Assembly: GCA_937876375.1 (NCBI GenBank)
Contig: CALEHY010000003.1
Coordinates: 1 to 14,525 of the forward strand
Source of the DNA: an uncultured Clostridia bacterium
GTDB lineage: Bacteria; Bacillota; Clostridia; Oscillospirales; Acutalibacteraceae
DNA length: 14,525 bases
Direction of reading: 5' to 3'
Shown here: positions 1 through 7,928 of the stretch, piece by piece
Layout of the letters: the number at the start of each line of letters is the position of its first letter
Numbering within the stretch: the stretch's first letter is position 1
The notes under the pieces: model-generated
Told to the model about the DNA's origin: nothing
What the model saw: the letters and a program-made list of their open reading frames with translations, nothing else
Database searches by the model: none
Translations under genes and position numbers: made by a program

Positions 1-50
1 AATCCCTCCGTTTCGCTTCGCTCAACACCTCCCTTTACACAAGGGAGGCT
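1..50 (-). repeat. Short intergenic palindromic repeat, partial copy at left edge
   Basis: Read on the minus strand, this begins AGCCTCCCTTGTGTAAAGGG (a CTCCCTT/AAGGGAG hairpin) and ends GGAGGGATT at the window edge. A second copy in the opposite orientation lies at 14487-14525; the two share the 19-base core CTCCCTTGTGTAAAGGGAG exactly. Dispersed non-coding elements of this look are frequent in Clostridia genomes (from memory). It may continue beyond base 1. No coding content. Confidence 0.7.
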
Positions 51-65
51 TATTCTTTCAACAAC

Positions 66-74
66 ATTATAGCA
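66..74 (-). promoter_or_regulatory. Possible extended -10 promoter reading out of the window
   Basis: The minus strand carries TGCTATAAT, a perfect extended -10 (TGn plus TATAAT at 66-71). I see no convincing -35 box. It lies downstream of the symporter terminator and would transcribe leftward through the edge repeat to whatever gene lies beyond base 1. Confidence 0.3.
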
Positions 75-120
75 TAAAATCAAGTTGTCACGATACCAAA
101 AGTATCTGTCAGCGCCATAT

Positions 121-166
121 AAAAAACAACTGCCATAACGAAAGCAAAAGCTTCGTTATGGCAGTT
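121..166 (-). terminator. Intrinsic terminator of the GPH symporter gene
   Basis: A perfect 15-bp inverted repeat (128-142 with 152-166, AACTGCCATAACGAA) surrounds a 9-base spacer. On the minus strand it is followed by a run of six T (121-126). It ends the transcript of the symporter gene at 226-1701. Confidence 0.88.
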
Positions 167-225
167 TAATTGTTTTAAATAATAAATTGATATTATGAAA
201 CTATAATAATTTTTTCAAAGACTAT

Positions 226-1701
226 TTATTCTACCTTGATACCACGCTCGGCTCTTTGCTTTGCGAGGTCTGCCTCCATACGCTCTCTGTACTCACCAGT
301 GATATTGTAGAAGAACATTGGGATAATACATAATAGCAATGAAATAGCAGGTATCAAGCTAATTATTGAGAATATACCTTGACGGACAGTGTGTGTCATC
401 TCTAATGGGTTTGCTGTGACAGAAGCACTAATGGTGCTAACGTCCAAATCAACAACAATGTACATTAGGATAATAGCAGAGGTTGCAATAGCGTTGCCAA
501 ACTTTGTAACAAAGCTTTGAATAGCAGAGCCCATACCAGTCAAACGAACGCCAGTCTTTAGCTCCATATAATCCAAGCAATCACCAACCATAGCGAATGC
601 GCAAACATTGATTGTACCACAAGGAATAGTGCTAATCAAAAGACAAGGAACACAAGCCCAAAAATGATTGTATCCAATGAACCACATAGCAAGTGATGAC
701 GCAGAGCCAAGCAATGACGATGCGATAATAATCTGCTTGTAGCTAAATCTCTTGATGAGTGGTGTAACAGCAATCATAGCACCAAACATACCGATAGCGC
801 TAGCACCAGCAAGAACAGTAGACACAGTAGAAATATTAGACTGTAGCGCTTGCTCTAGTTCTGCACCAGACAAGGTTGTAACGTCCTTGCCAATATAGAA
901 CGAATATCTAGCAACATGAACAGCACCAGCCTGGAACATATATCTAGCAGCAGATAGAATACCCATAAGTGCTGTTAACATAAGTGGCTTGCAGGTGAAG
1001 ATTAGCTTTAGTGAATTTGGCTGGGACTTGTCCTTCTTTGGTGGGACTGGGATATTAACTCTTTCCTTTGTTTTAAAGTAAACACGAACAAAAAGAATAT
1101 TACCGATAACAGAACAGATAAGCGCCATAACAGTATACTTTGTCTGCTCAAGCTCTGTACCAGAAAGGTTAAACTTTGGCAGGATAAATCCAAGTGCCAT
1201 AAACAATGCCATAGGTATAGCAGAACCGATACCGTTAGTAGTTCTAGCCTTTGAAATGATAGAGCCACGCTCATCAGCATTTGGTGTCAAAACATTAGGC
1301 AATGACCAAAATGGCACATCGGATGAGGTGTAAATCATACCCCAAGCAACATATGTGATAGCAGCATAAATCATACGCTGACTGTCAGCAAGATTTGGAG
1401 CAAAGAAAAGGAAGAACGTGAGCACAGCTACCGGAATAGGTGTGTACAGCAAATATGGTCGCATCTTGCCCTTCTTTGGATTAGCGTGGTCAACGATGAA
1501 TCCCATAATAGGGTCGTTGATAGCATCCCAAATTCGAGCCATGAGCATTAGTAATAGCACGAATATAGGTGTTACCTTTAGTACATTTAGATAAAAGTCG
1601 GATATGTACGAGCTCATAATACCGTACACCATACCTTGACCTAATGCACCGATACAATATGCCATCCATTCCTTCTTTGGAACATAGTTCTTTTCAGTCA
1701 T
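226..1701 (-). CDS. GPH-family (MelB-like) sugar:cation symporter
   Basis: A 491-residue integral membrane protein of the glycoside-pentoside-hexuronide:cation symporter family (major facilitator fold), the usual length for the family. The diagnostic segment is R56-I-W-D59-A-I-N-D63-P; D59 and D63 match the cation-site aspartates D55 and D59 of E. coli MelB. The loop after it reads GKMRPYLLY (78-86), also a family signature. About twelve hydrophobic segments follow. The start at 1701 was chosen because a good ribosome site (AGGAG) precedes it; an in-frame extension upstream to 1761 would run through the promoter. It should import a glycoside, uronide or pentoside with Na+ or H+. The substrate cannot be read from the sequence. 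The GH2 enzyme at 3365-5092 could act on it, but the genes are not in one operon. The gene has its own promoter and terminator. Confidence 0.88.
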   Translation of the reverse strand: MTEKNYVPKKEWMAYCIGALGQGMVYGIMSSYISDFYLNVLKVTPIFVLLLMLMARIWDAINDPIMGFIVDHANPKKGKMRPYLLYTPIPVAVLTFFLFFAPNLADSQRMIYAAITYVAWGMIYTSSDVPFWSLPNVLTPNADERGSIISKARTTNGIGSAIPMALFMALGFILPKFNLSGTELEQTKYTVMALICSVIGNILFVRVYFKTKERVNIPVPPKKDKSQPNSLKLIFTCKPLMLTALMGILSAARYMFQAGAVHVARYSFYIGKDVTTLSGAELEQALQSNISTVSTVLAGASAIGMFGAMIAVTPLIKRFSYKQIIIASSLLGSASSLAMWFIGYNHFWACVPCLLISTIPCGTINVCAFAMVGDCLDYMELKTGVRLTGMGSAIQSFVTKFGNAIATSAIILMYIVVDLDVSTISASVTANPLEMTHTVRQGIFSIISLIPAISLLLCIIPMFFYNITGEYRERMEADLAKQRAERGIKVE

Positions 1702-1731
1702 AACATTACTCCTAAAACATATTATATTTAT

Positions 1732-1761
1732 AAAATACCACATTTTGCTCCAATATGTCAA
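1732..1761 (-). promoter_or_regulatory. Sigma-A promoter of the GPH symporter gene
   Basis: On the minus strand, a perfect -35 TTGACA (1756-1761), an 18-base spacer, and -10 TATTTT (1732-1737) preceded by TG (extended -10). Its -35 lies only 13 bases from the -35 of the divergent lipoprotein promoter. Confidence 0.6.
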
Positions 1762-1774
1762 TCAAAGTACAATA

Positions 1775-1803
1775 TTGACATTATTAAAAATTTTATCTAT
1801 AAT
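1775..1803 (+). promoter_or_regulatory. Consensus sigma-A promoter of the lipoprotein gene
   Basis: TTGACA (1775-1780), a 17-base spacer and TATAAT (1798-1803): both boxes match consensus exactly, so it should be strong. The predicted start is near 1810, leaving a leader of about 20 bases before the ATG at 1831. Confidence 0.85.
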
Positions 1804-1830
1804 TAAGAAAACGCAGAAAGAAGTGAAGAT

Positions 1831-2295
1831 ATGAAAAAATATATATCAATTATTCTATGCCTTACTATTATCGCAAGTGCATTCGTTGCATGCTCTAGCA
1901 AAAAGGAAGATGGCACAACAACTACAACAGCCATCGCCACTGACACAGCAAAAATCAAGGAGGCTGACGCTATCAACCTTATCGAAAGCTACTCTCTTGA
2001 TGAGCTAGGCATTACAAAAACAGAAAAGAAGGATTGCTCCTTCATGGTAGCATCAAGTGGTGAATTTATCGAAGAACAAAACGCTAATTATATCAAGGTT
2101 ATCGCTGCTATCAAAGAAGCACATGAAAATTCAGAAACAAAAGAGGTAACATACACCTTTGACACAAAGGGTGAGTACTATATCCGATTTGATGGAAAGC
2201 AAATTCTATCAAAGAATGTGGAAACTGGAGAATATACAGAAATGAAGGTAAAAAAAGTACCTACAACCAAGCCAATTTCACCAGTGACTGAGTAA
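1831..2295 (+). CDS. Small secreted lipoprotein of unknown function
   Basis: A 154-residue protein with a lipoprotein signal peptide: two lysines, a hydrophobic stretch (residues 4-19), then F-V-A-C21 as the lipobox. The -3 residue is Phe rather than the usual Leu, so the box is slightly atypical. After the cysteine comes a short linker (SSKKEDG) and a run of five threonines (29-33), typical of a flexible tether. The remaining ~115 residues are charged and soluble, rich in Glu and Lys, and match no family I recognise. The ribosome site is weak (AGTGAAG), while the promoter is perfect. It is probably anchored on the outer face of the membrane. A terminator follows, so it is likely transcribed alone. 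Confidence 0.75.
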   Translation: MKKYISIILCLTIIASAFVACSSKKEDGTTTTTAIATDTAKIKEADAINLIESYSLDELGITKTEKKDCSFMVASSGEFIEEQNANYIKVIAAIKEAHENSETKEVTYTFDTKGEYYIRFDGKQILSKNVETGEYTEMKVKKVPTTKPISPVTE

Positions 2296-2326
2296 GTTCC
2301 ACAAGCAATCGAATAAAGATTAACTC

Positions 2327-2356
2327 AGCCGAAGGTCAATTCCTTCGGCTATTTTT
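2327..2356 (+). terminator. Intrinsic terminator after the lipoprotein gene
   Basis: AGCCGAAGG (2327-2335) pairs with CCTTCGGCT (2342-2350) around a 6-base loop, followed by ATTTTTG. It ends just 10 bases before the next ATG, directly abutting the hydrolase ribosome site GAGGTG (2357-2362). No separate hydrolase promoter is obvious, so partial read-through may express the hydrolase. Confidence 0.82.
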
Positions 2357-2366
2357 GAGGTGAAGT

Positions 2367-3323
2367 ATGAATAAAAAGGCATTAGCACTACTAGGTGCAA
2401 TAGGACTAGGCACTGTGGCTATAGCAGAGGTTGCTATCCACGGATACCTTGACGTTATGTACAAGGAGACTATCCCACAAGGTCTATTCAAAAGAAAGCT
2501 CTTTGACCCAAATGAGCCAAGCAGAGTTGCATTTCACGAGCATATCGACAAGAGCTGTGAGTGGATAAATGAACAGAATATCGAAAATATTGACCTTCAG
2601 TCTAGCAGAGATTACACACTAAAGGGATATTACCTACCAGCAGACAATGACAGCAAAAAGTTCGTTATCCTATCCCACGGATACAGAAGCAATCACTGGG
2701 GTGACCCTGCTAATTTCGTCAAATTCTATCACGAAAACGGATACAATGTTCTGTCCGTTGATCATGTAGCATCTGGTGAATCTGGTGGCGACTATGTTGG
2801 CTTTGACTACTTCGAGAGTGAAGATTTGCTATTATGGGTTGACTATGTCATCGGCAGATTTGGTGATGATATAAAGATTATGCTCCACGGTGTATCGATG
2901 GGTGCTGCAACAGTATGCAAATGCTCATCAAAGGTGCAGAGCCAAGTTAAGCTGATTATATCCGACTGTGCATACACTGGTGCTAAACAACAGTTCACCT
3001 CTGTAGTAGAGAGTGTCGGCATCAAAAAGGCAACCCCTGTGCTAGTCAACACATTCAACGCTATGAACAAGGCATTTGCTGGATACGATTTGAAGGATAC
3101 AGACGTTCTACACGATTTAAAGAACAGCAAGGTGCCAATGCTGTTCGTACATGGTGGTGACGACACCTTTGTACCAACCAAGATGGTATACGAGCTGTAC
3201 GACGCTTGTGGCAAGGACAAGGATTTGCTCATCATCGAGGGTGCAAAACACGCCCAATCCTTTATGACTGATGAGGAAACCTACAAAGCAAAAATCATTG
3301 AATTCACAAGTAAATATATATAA
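2367..3323 (+). CDS. Membrane-anchored alpha/beta hydrolase (YqkD-like)
   Basis: A 318-residue serine hydrolase of the alpha/beta fold. Residues 5-22 form one hydrophobic segment without a signal cleavage site, so the protein is probably tethered to the membrane by its N terminus. The catalytic core shows the oxyanion motif S103-H-G-Y, the nucleophile elbow G175-V-S177-M-G, the acid D266 in HGGDDTFVP (262-270), and the histidine H295 in GAKHAQS. The triad is thus complete. The length and N-terminal anchor resemble Bacillus YqkD and related Listeria hydrolases; the substrate is unknown, perhaps an ester or peptide. The start is set by GAGGTG four bases upstream of the ATG. The gene follows the lipoprotein gene after a terminator and ends at a bidirectional terminator shared with the GH2 gene. 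Confidence 0.88.
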   Translation: MNKKALALLGAIGLGTVAIAEVAIHGYLDVMYKETIPQGLFKRKLFDPNEPSRVAFHEHIDKSCEWINEQNIENIDLQSSRDYTLKGYYLPADNDSKKFVILSHGYRSNHWGDPANFVKFYHENGYNVLSVDHVASGESGGDYVGFDYFESEDLLLWVDYVIGRFGDDIKIMLHGVSMGAATVCKCSSKVQSQVKLIISDCAYTGAKQQFTSVVESVGIKKATPVLVNTFNAMNKAFAGYDLKDTDVLHDLKNSKVPMLFVHGGDDTFVPTKMVYELYDACGKDKDLLIIEGAKHAQSFMTDEETYKAKIIEFTSKYI

Positions 3324-3324
3324 C

Positions 3325-3361
3325 AAAAAGCCGTAACGAACATAAATCGTTACGGCTTTAT
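3325..3361. terminator. Bidirectional terminator between hydrolase and GH2 genes
   Basis: A perfect 13-bp stem (3327-3339 with 3347-3359, AAAGCCGTAACGA) with a 7-base loop. The A run before it and the T-rich stretch after it let it act on both strands, for the convergent genes ending at 3323 and 3365. Confidence 0.85.
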
Positions 3362-3364
3362 TCT

Positions 3365-5092
3365 TTATTTCTCTATTGCTGCGATTTGAGTATTGCAAGC
3401 GATGATTTGGTCATAGATTTCATCAGGGAATTTTCTATTTCGCTCATAATCATATAGACCATTTTGCTCTTGCTCAATATCATATAGCTGGGTGTAACAG
3501 AAACCGAACATACAGCTGTTTTGAATAAGAGCATCAGTTAATCCACGGTATCTATCTGCAAGCTCCTGTGGGGTCTTAACGTCATCGCCATATCCCCAAG
3601 CCTTATGCTCCTTGTCTGTCTCCCACTTAATACCACCATATTCACTAACAAATGTTGGCTCACCATTATATTTTTGACGACCAGGATTGTCCTTTAGCAC
3701 ATGCTCATATAAATAGCCCTCTGTCATCAAGCGGTCATAATTCGCTTTAAATGGTACTGGATCAAAATTGTAATCATGAACGTCGTAAATATCAGTCTTA
3801 ACATGGAAATTACCACTAGTGTCGATACAAGGTCTGGTCCAATCAACAGCCTTTGTAAAATCATAAACAGTTGCTAGTAGTGGGTCATACTGTGGTCTGC
3901 CCTTGTAATTCCAAGTTTCATTAAATGGGCACCAGCCGACAATACTTGGATGATTAAAATCTCTGTCTAGCTCTTCCTTCCACTCATTGAGGAACACGTC
4001 AACGCTAGTAGCATTAGAGTAATCGAGTCCCCAGTTAGCATATTCGCCCCAAACGATATAACCCATCTTGTCAGCAAAGTACAAGAATCTAGGGTCAAAT
4101 GTCTTTTGATGTAGTCGAGCACCATTGAAACCTAGCTCCATAGACAAACGGATATCACGAACAAGCTCCTCATCATCCTTTGCTGTGTAGATGCCCTCTT
4201 TGTAGAAACCTTGGTCAAGAACAAGACGCTGAAAAACGCTCTTCTCATTAATCAAGAATTTGTATCCATCAAGCCTTAAATCACGCAAACCGAAATAGCT
4301 CTTTACCTCGTCATTACCGAATGTCAAGGTTAAATCATATAGTCGTCCGTTGCCAACTTCCCACAGATGAGTCTCATCAAGTGGTAGCTCCAATGTGACA
4401 CAACCAGCAGAACTATTAGCACTAGCACAACCAACAATCTTGCCATCATATGACGCCTCAAGTTTCAAATCAGCAACACCAACAAGCTTGGTCTGTACAG
4501 TAATCTTGCTATGCTTTGCATCTGGGTAAATCTTGAAATTCTCGATATACTCATTTGGCACATATTCCACATACACACTCTGCCAAATACCAGTAGTTCT
4601 AGTATAATCACAATTATGGCTCTTTAGCTTTTCACTCTGCTTGCCACGAATAACAAAAGGATTCTTTACATCATCCTCACATACAATAAAGATATCGTTT
4701 GCACCATCGACACAAGCCTTTGTTATATCAAGTCTAATAGGGGTATATCCACCCTTGTGTGTGCCAACAAGCTCATCATTAACATAAACACTACAAACAT
4801 TATCAGCAGCACCGATATGTAGGAACACTCTGCCATCCCCCTTGGCGATATCAACATTACGTTGATACCATACTCTATTCAAAAAGCCAGTATATCCAAT
4901 GCCAGACAGCTTGCTCTCAACACAGAATGGCACATTAATCTTTGTGTCAAGATTTTTACGCATAGTCATTATATCAGTTTCACTAATGCCGAACTTATAT
5001 CTCTTTAGTCCAGCCTTTTGATAGCCACATGACCATTCGCCATTAAGTGATACCCAATTTTTACGTTCAAATTGTGGGTTAGGATAATTCAT
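3365..5092 (-). CDS. Glycoside hydrolase family 2 enzyme (cytosolic)
   Basis: A 575-residue retaining glycosidase of family GH2, near the usual length for short forms. It opens with the N-terminal jelly-roll domain (SLNGEW at 15-20; VWYQRNV at 74-80), an immunoglobulin-like domain (about 180-272), then the TIM barrel. The acid/base is E392 in F-N391-E392-T-W; the nucleophile is E484 in VSEYGG. There is no signal peptide, so it acts on imported sugars. The NxKG motif that marks gut beta-glucuronidases is not seen at the matching place, which reads EQNGLYDYE (542-550); a beta-galactosidase or other glycosidase is therefore at least as likely. The start is chosen at 5092, behind GGGGAG. It lies downstream of the alcohol dehydrogenase gene but seems to have its own promoter. 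Confidence 0.88.
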   Translation of the reverse strand: MNYPNPQFERKNWVSLNGEWSCGYQKAGLKRYKFGISETDIMTMRKNLDTKINVPFCVESKLSGIGYTGFLNRVWYQRNVDIAKGDGRVFLHIGAADNVCSVYVNDELVGTHKGGYTPIRLDITKACVDGANDIFIVCEDDVKNPFVIRGKQSEKLKSHNCDYTRTTGIWQSVYVEYVPNEYIENFKIYPDAKHSKITVQTKLVGVADLKLEASYDGKIVGCASANSSAGCVTLELPLDETHLWEVGNGRLYDLTLTFGNDEVKSYFGLRDLRLDGYKFLINEKSVFQRLVLDQGFYKEGIYTAKDDEELVRDIRLSMELGFNGARLHQKTFDPRFLYFADKMGYIVWGEYANWGLDYSNATSVDVFLNEWKEELDRDFNHPSIVGWCPFNETWNYKGRPQYDPLLATVYDFTKAVDWTRPCIDTSGNFHVKTDIYDVHDYNFDPVPFKANYDRLMTEGYLYEHVLKDNPGRQKYNGEPTFVSEYGGIKWETDKEHKAWGYGDDVKTPQELADRYRGLTDALIQNSCMFGFCYTQLYDIEQEQNGLYDYERNRKFPDEIYDQIIACNTQIAAIEK

Positions 5093-5117
5093 ACAAAACT
5101 CCCCTTTCTGTAAAACT

Positions 5118-5146
5118 ATTCTAACACAAAAAAATCCCTCTGGCAA
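5118..5146 (-). promoter_or_regulatory. Promoter of the GH2 gene, overlapping the upstream terminator
   Basis: On the minus strand, -35 TTGCCA (5141-5146, five of six consensus), a 17-base spacer, and -10 TAGAAT (5118-5123, five of six) with an extended TG. The -35 lies inside the terminator hairpin of the alcohol dehydrogenase gene. It would give a leader of roughly 20 bases. Confidence 0.65.
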
Positions 5147-5160
5147 TAAGCCAAAGGGAT
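5128..5160 (-). terminator. Intrinsic terminator of the alcohol dehydrogenase gene
   Basis: An 11-position stem with one mismatch (5134-5144 with 5150-5160) and a 5-base loop, followed on the minus strand by seven T. It separates the dehydrogenase from the GH2 gene although both read in the same direction. Confidence 0.8.
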
Positions 5161-5173
5161 AAATATTTATTAA

Positions 5174-6385
5174 TTATGCCATAAATGAACGGATTACCTT
5201 TTCGCAATCAGCACGGTCCATAATCTTTGGCACTGGATATAGTGGATTACCCTCCTTGAGTGCACGTGAAACAAGTGTAGGCATATCCTCTTCCTTAATC
5301 ATATCGAACTTTGCAGGGATATTCATAGCCTCGTTCATACGACGAATTTCAGCGATGAAAGCCTTGCCCTTATCAGCAGTTGACATAGTAGGAGTTGTGA
5401 TACCAATGATATCAGCAAGCTTTGCGAGCTGAGGGTATGCAGCCTCCCCATAGTAATCAAGAACATAAGGAAGGATAACAGCATTTGCCAAGCCATGAGG
5501 TGTACCATATAGACCACCTAGGTTATGAGCAATAGCGTGAACATATCCTACATAAGCATGAGTAAATGCACGACCAGCGTAATATGAGCCGAGTAGCATA
5601 GCCTCTCTAGCCTCAAGATTCTTGCCGTCAGTGTAGCACTTCTCAAGATTTGCATGGATAAGCTTTGTAGCCTCCTCAGCCTCTCTGATAGTGTCCTTTG
5701 TGTTGCTGTGGCCGATATAAGCCTCTACAGCATGAGTCATAGCATCCATACCAGTTGTCGAAGTAATGTGTGGTGGCAGACCTACAGTCAATTCTGGGTC
5801 AAGCACAGCATACTTTGGACGAAGACAGGTATCATTGATAGCGTTCTTCTCATGTGTATCAGGATCGGTTACAACAGCAGCAACTGTTGTTTCTGAGCCA
5901 GTACCTGCAGTAGTTGGAACTGCAAAGAATGGTGGTAGCTTCTTATGTACCTTAAGCTGGCCACGCATATCACGAACTGACTGATTAGGCTTTACAACTC
6001 TTGCACCAGCAGCCTTTGCACAGTCCATAGATGAACCGCCACCGAATGCGATAATACCCTCACAGCCATTCTGGATATACATATCCTTACAATCCTCAAT
6101 GTTTGGAATAGTTGGGTTTGGCTGAACACCATCATACACAACATACTCCACACCAGCCTCATCAAGCTTCTCAAACATTGGGTCGAGAAGATGCAAGCTC
6201 ATAAGACCACCGTCTGTTACAACGAGAACCTTGTTGATACCCTTGCCCTTGATAAACTCTGGTAGCTTGAGAACGGAGCCAGCACCCTTGAGGAGCTCAG
6301 GCTCAGACCAATCCATAAAGCACATAGCAACCTTAAATACTTTTTGGTACAATCTGTACCAAACCTTAGTTAAAGTCCAGAGCAT
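5174..6385 (-). CDS. Iron-containing alcohol dehydrogenase (group III)
   Basis: A 403-residue NAD(P)-dependent metal alcohol dehydrogenase, interconverting an aldehyde and an alcohol, typically to regenerate NAD+ in fermentation. The cofactor motif is G115-G-G-S-S-M-D121. The metal ligands are all present with the family spacing: D214 and H218 in GMDAMTHAVEAY, H283 in YVHAIAHNLGG, and H297 in GTPHGLANA; compare D196, H200, H263 and H277 of FucO. The N-terminal stretch (residues 1-24) is the usual extension of the butanol-dehydrogenase-like clostridial group. The ATG at 6385 is supported by a strong AAGGAGG site 7 bases upstream. Substrate (ethanol, butanol, propanediol or other) cannot be told from sequence. 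It has its own promoter and terminator. Confidence 0.93.
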   Translation of the reverse strand: MLWTLTKVWYRLYQKVFKVAMCFMDWSEPELLKGAGSVLKLPEFIKGKGINKVLVVTDGGLMSLHLLDPMFEKLDEAGVEYVVYDGVQPNPTIPNIEDCKDMYIQNGCEGIIAFGGGSSMDCAKAAGARVVKPNQSVRDMRGQLKVHKKLPPFFAVPTTAGTGSETTVAAVVTDPDTHEKNAINDTCLRPKYAVLDPELTVGLPPHITSTTGMDAMTHAVEAYIGHSNTKDTIREAEEATKLIHANLEKCYTDGKNLEAREAMLLGSYYAGRAFTHAYVGYVHAIAHNLGGLYGTPHGLANAVILPYVLDYYGEAAYPQLAKLADIIGITTPTMSTADKGKAFIAEIRRMNEAMNIPAKFDMIKEEDMPTLVSRALKEGNPLYPVPKIMDRADCEKVIRSFMA

Positions 6386-6415
6386 ATTCTTTCCTCCTTA
6401 AAATATTTCTATTAC

Positions 6416-6444
6416 ATTTTAATATATTTTCACATATTTTGCAA
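6416..6444 (-). promoter_or_regulatory. Promoter of the alcohol dehydrogenase gene
   Basis: On the minus strand, -35 TTGCAA (6439-6444), a 17-base spacer and -10 TAAAAT (6416-6421). The same pair of boxes with the same spacing precedes the NSS transporter gene at 10062-10090. Confidence 0.6.
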
Positions 6445-6460
6445 TAGCAAAATTGTATCA

Positions 6461-6489
6461 TTGTATAAATAATGGATATGTGATATAAT
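6461..6489 (+). promoter_or_regulatory. Extended -10 promoter of the pseudouridine synthase gene
   Basis: TGATATAAT is a perfect extended -10 (TATAAT at 6484-6489, TG at 6481-6482). The -35 is weak (TTGTAT, 6461-6466, 17-base spacer). Transcription should begin at about 6496-6497, that is at the start codon itself. Confidence 0.65.
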
Positions 6490-6496
6490 CAATGAT

Positions 6497-7420
6497 ATGA
6501 AATCTATTGTAGTTAAGAAAAACGATGCAGGACAAAGACTGGACAAGCTACTGATGAAAACATATCAGTCACTACCAAAGTCGATGTTGTTCAAGCAGAT
6601 ACGAAAGAAAAATATCAAGCTCAACAAAAAACGTTGCACTCCAGAGCAGATAGTTAATGAGGGTGATATCATCGAGCTATATCTCAATGATGATTTGCTA
6701 GTAGAGAAGAAAAAGCACCACGATTTTTTGAGAGCACCAAAGGAAATAAATATTATTTACGAGGACGAAAACATTATTCTCCTGGATAAGAAACAGGGTG
6801 AGCTATGTCACCCAGATGGCAAGGAATATGTTAACACCCTCATAGCATCACTAAAGAGATATCTTTTCGAAAAGGGCGAATGGAACCCAGATGAAGAAAA
6901 TTCGTTCACTCCATCCCTTGCTAACAGAATTGACAGAAACACTGGTGGTATCGTCATCGGTGCAAAGAATTACCAAGCGCTAAAGATACTCAATGAAAAA
7001 ATCAAAAATAGAGAGATAGACAAATATTATCTCACCATTGCAGAGGGCAAGTTCGACAAGGACAGCGATATTCTTGAGGGGTATTTGACCAAGGATACAA
7101 AAAAGAATATGGTCACTGTCACAAAGACCCCAACTCCTGACGGCAAAAAGATTAAGACCAAATACACTGTACTTGAATACAAAGATGGGTTGAGTCTGGT
7201 CGAAATTGAGCTACTAACCGGTAGGACACACCAAATTCGTGCCCACCTAGCATCAATCGGTCATCCACTGCTAAATGATGGCAAATATGGCTCAAATCAC
7301 GGTCGATACAAACAAGCGTTATACTCATACAAGCTACGCTTTAGCTTCACTACCGACAGTGGAATACTAGACTATTTGAATGGCAAGACATTTGAAATAA
7401 ATGCACCAATCAAGCTATAA
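6497..7420 (+). CDS. RluA-family 23S rRNA-type pseudouridine synthase
   Basis: A 307-residue RNA pseudouridine synthase of the RluA/RluC/RluD group, which isomerises uridines in rRNA or tRNA. Residues 13-60 form an S4-like RNA-binding domain. The catalytic motif is N143-R-I-D146-R-N-T-G-G, with D146 as the nucleophile; the family form is usually HRLDRDTSG, so this is a slightly divergent version. The second signature, G242-R-T-H-Q-I-R-A-H-L, and the later HPLLNDGKYG (256-265) are intact. The exact target position is not predictable. The ATG at 6497 has no ribosome site and sits right at the predicted transcription start, so the message is likely leaderless. It is followed after 10 bases by the small membrane protein gene, clearly co-transcribed. 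Confidence 0.9.
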   Translation: MKSIVVKKNDAGQRLDKLLMKTYQSLPKSMLFKQIRKKNIKLNKKRCTPEQIVNEGDIIELYLNDDLLVEKKKHHDFLRAPKEINIIYEDENIILLDKKQGELCHPDGKEYVNTLIASLKRYLFEKGEWNPDEENSFTPSLANRIDRNTGGIVIGAKNYQALKILNEKIKNREIDKYYLTIAEGKFDKDSDILEGYLTKDTKKNMVTVTKTPTPDGKKIKTKYTVLEYKDGLSLVEIELLTGRTHQIRAHLASIGHPLLNDGKYGSNHGRYKQALYSYKLRFSFTTDSGILDYLNGKTFEINAPIKL

Positions 7421-7430
7421 AGGACAAAAT

Positions 7431-7880
7431 ATGAAAAAATTTATTAGAATACTATCCCCTATTACTATCGCAGTTGTTTTTGCACTGGATGCTGCCGTGA
7501 TTGCATTCTTCATTTATTCAATCAAGAAAATAATGCAAGAGATATCACTAATCACTGTCGCATTTTTAGTAATAGAGGTTATCGCAATCATAATCGCAGC
7601 ATTGACAACCAAAGAAACATTTTCCAATGGTGTCGTGTTCACTGACGACGAGGTCGAGTTCACTGGGTTAGATGCCGACAACAAATTCAAGTACTCCGAT
7701 ATTGAAAAATGTGAGGCAAACAGAGACACAAAGGCAAGCCTAAGAAAGAATTTTGTAGACAGGTATTCACGCTTAACACTACACCTAAAGGACGGTAGAA
7801 TAGCTACCATTGATCTAGGTCTAACCACAGCAAGAGCGCTAAAGAAGGTCAAAACCGAGCTTGACAGCAGAATTAAATAG
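7431..7880 (+). CDS. Small two-TM membrane protein with PH-like cytoplasmic domain
   Basis: A 149-residue protein with two hydrophobic helices (about 8-31 and 38-59) joined by a short loop containing IKKIMQE, then a soluble domain from residue 66. The order (two membrane segments, then GVVFTDDEVEF and repeated strand-like stretches, ending in a basic helix ARALKKVKTELDSR) resembles small bacterial PH-like membrane proteins. That resemblance is inference and I do not recognise a named family with certainty. The ATG at 7431 is preferred over the upstream in-frame ATG at 7401, because AAAGGAC precedes it and it avoids overlap with the pseudouridine synthase. It is the second gene of that operon and is followed by a terminator. 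Confidence 0.75.
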   Translation: MKKFIRILSPITIAVVFALDAAVIAFFIYSIKKIMQEISLITVAFLVIEVIAIIIAALTTKETFSNGVVFTDDEVEFTGLDADNKFKYSDIEKCEANRDTKASLRKNFVDRYSRLTLHLKDGRIATIDLGLTTARALKKVKTELDSRIK

Positions 7881-7895
7881 TCCAAAAAATAACTG

Positions 7896-7928
7896 CAGAG
7901 TGGTGATTAACAAGCACCACTCTGTTTT
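7896..7928 (+). terminator. Terminator of the pseudouridine synthase operon
   Basis: A perfect 10-bp stem CAGAGTGGTG (7896-7905) with its complement (7915-7924), a 9-base loop, then TTTT. Confidence 0.82.

Noticed and set aside
3365..5092. Calling the GH2 enzyme a beta-glucuronidase.
   Set aside because: The NxKG carboxylate-recognition motif of beta-glucuronidases is not found at the expected C-terminal place (EQNG instead).
5654..5984. Plus-strand open frames inside the alcohol dehydrogenase gene.
   Set aside because: They are shadows of a well-recognised gene, with no ribosome sites or family features.
3365..6385. GH2 and alcohol dehydrogenase as one operon.
   Set aside because: A good terminator lies between them, and a separate promoter for GH2 overlaps it.
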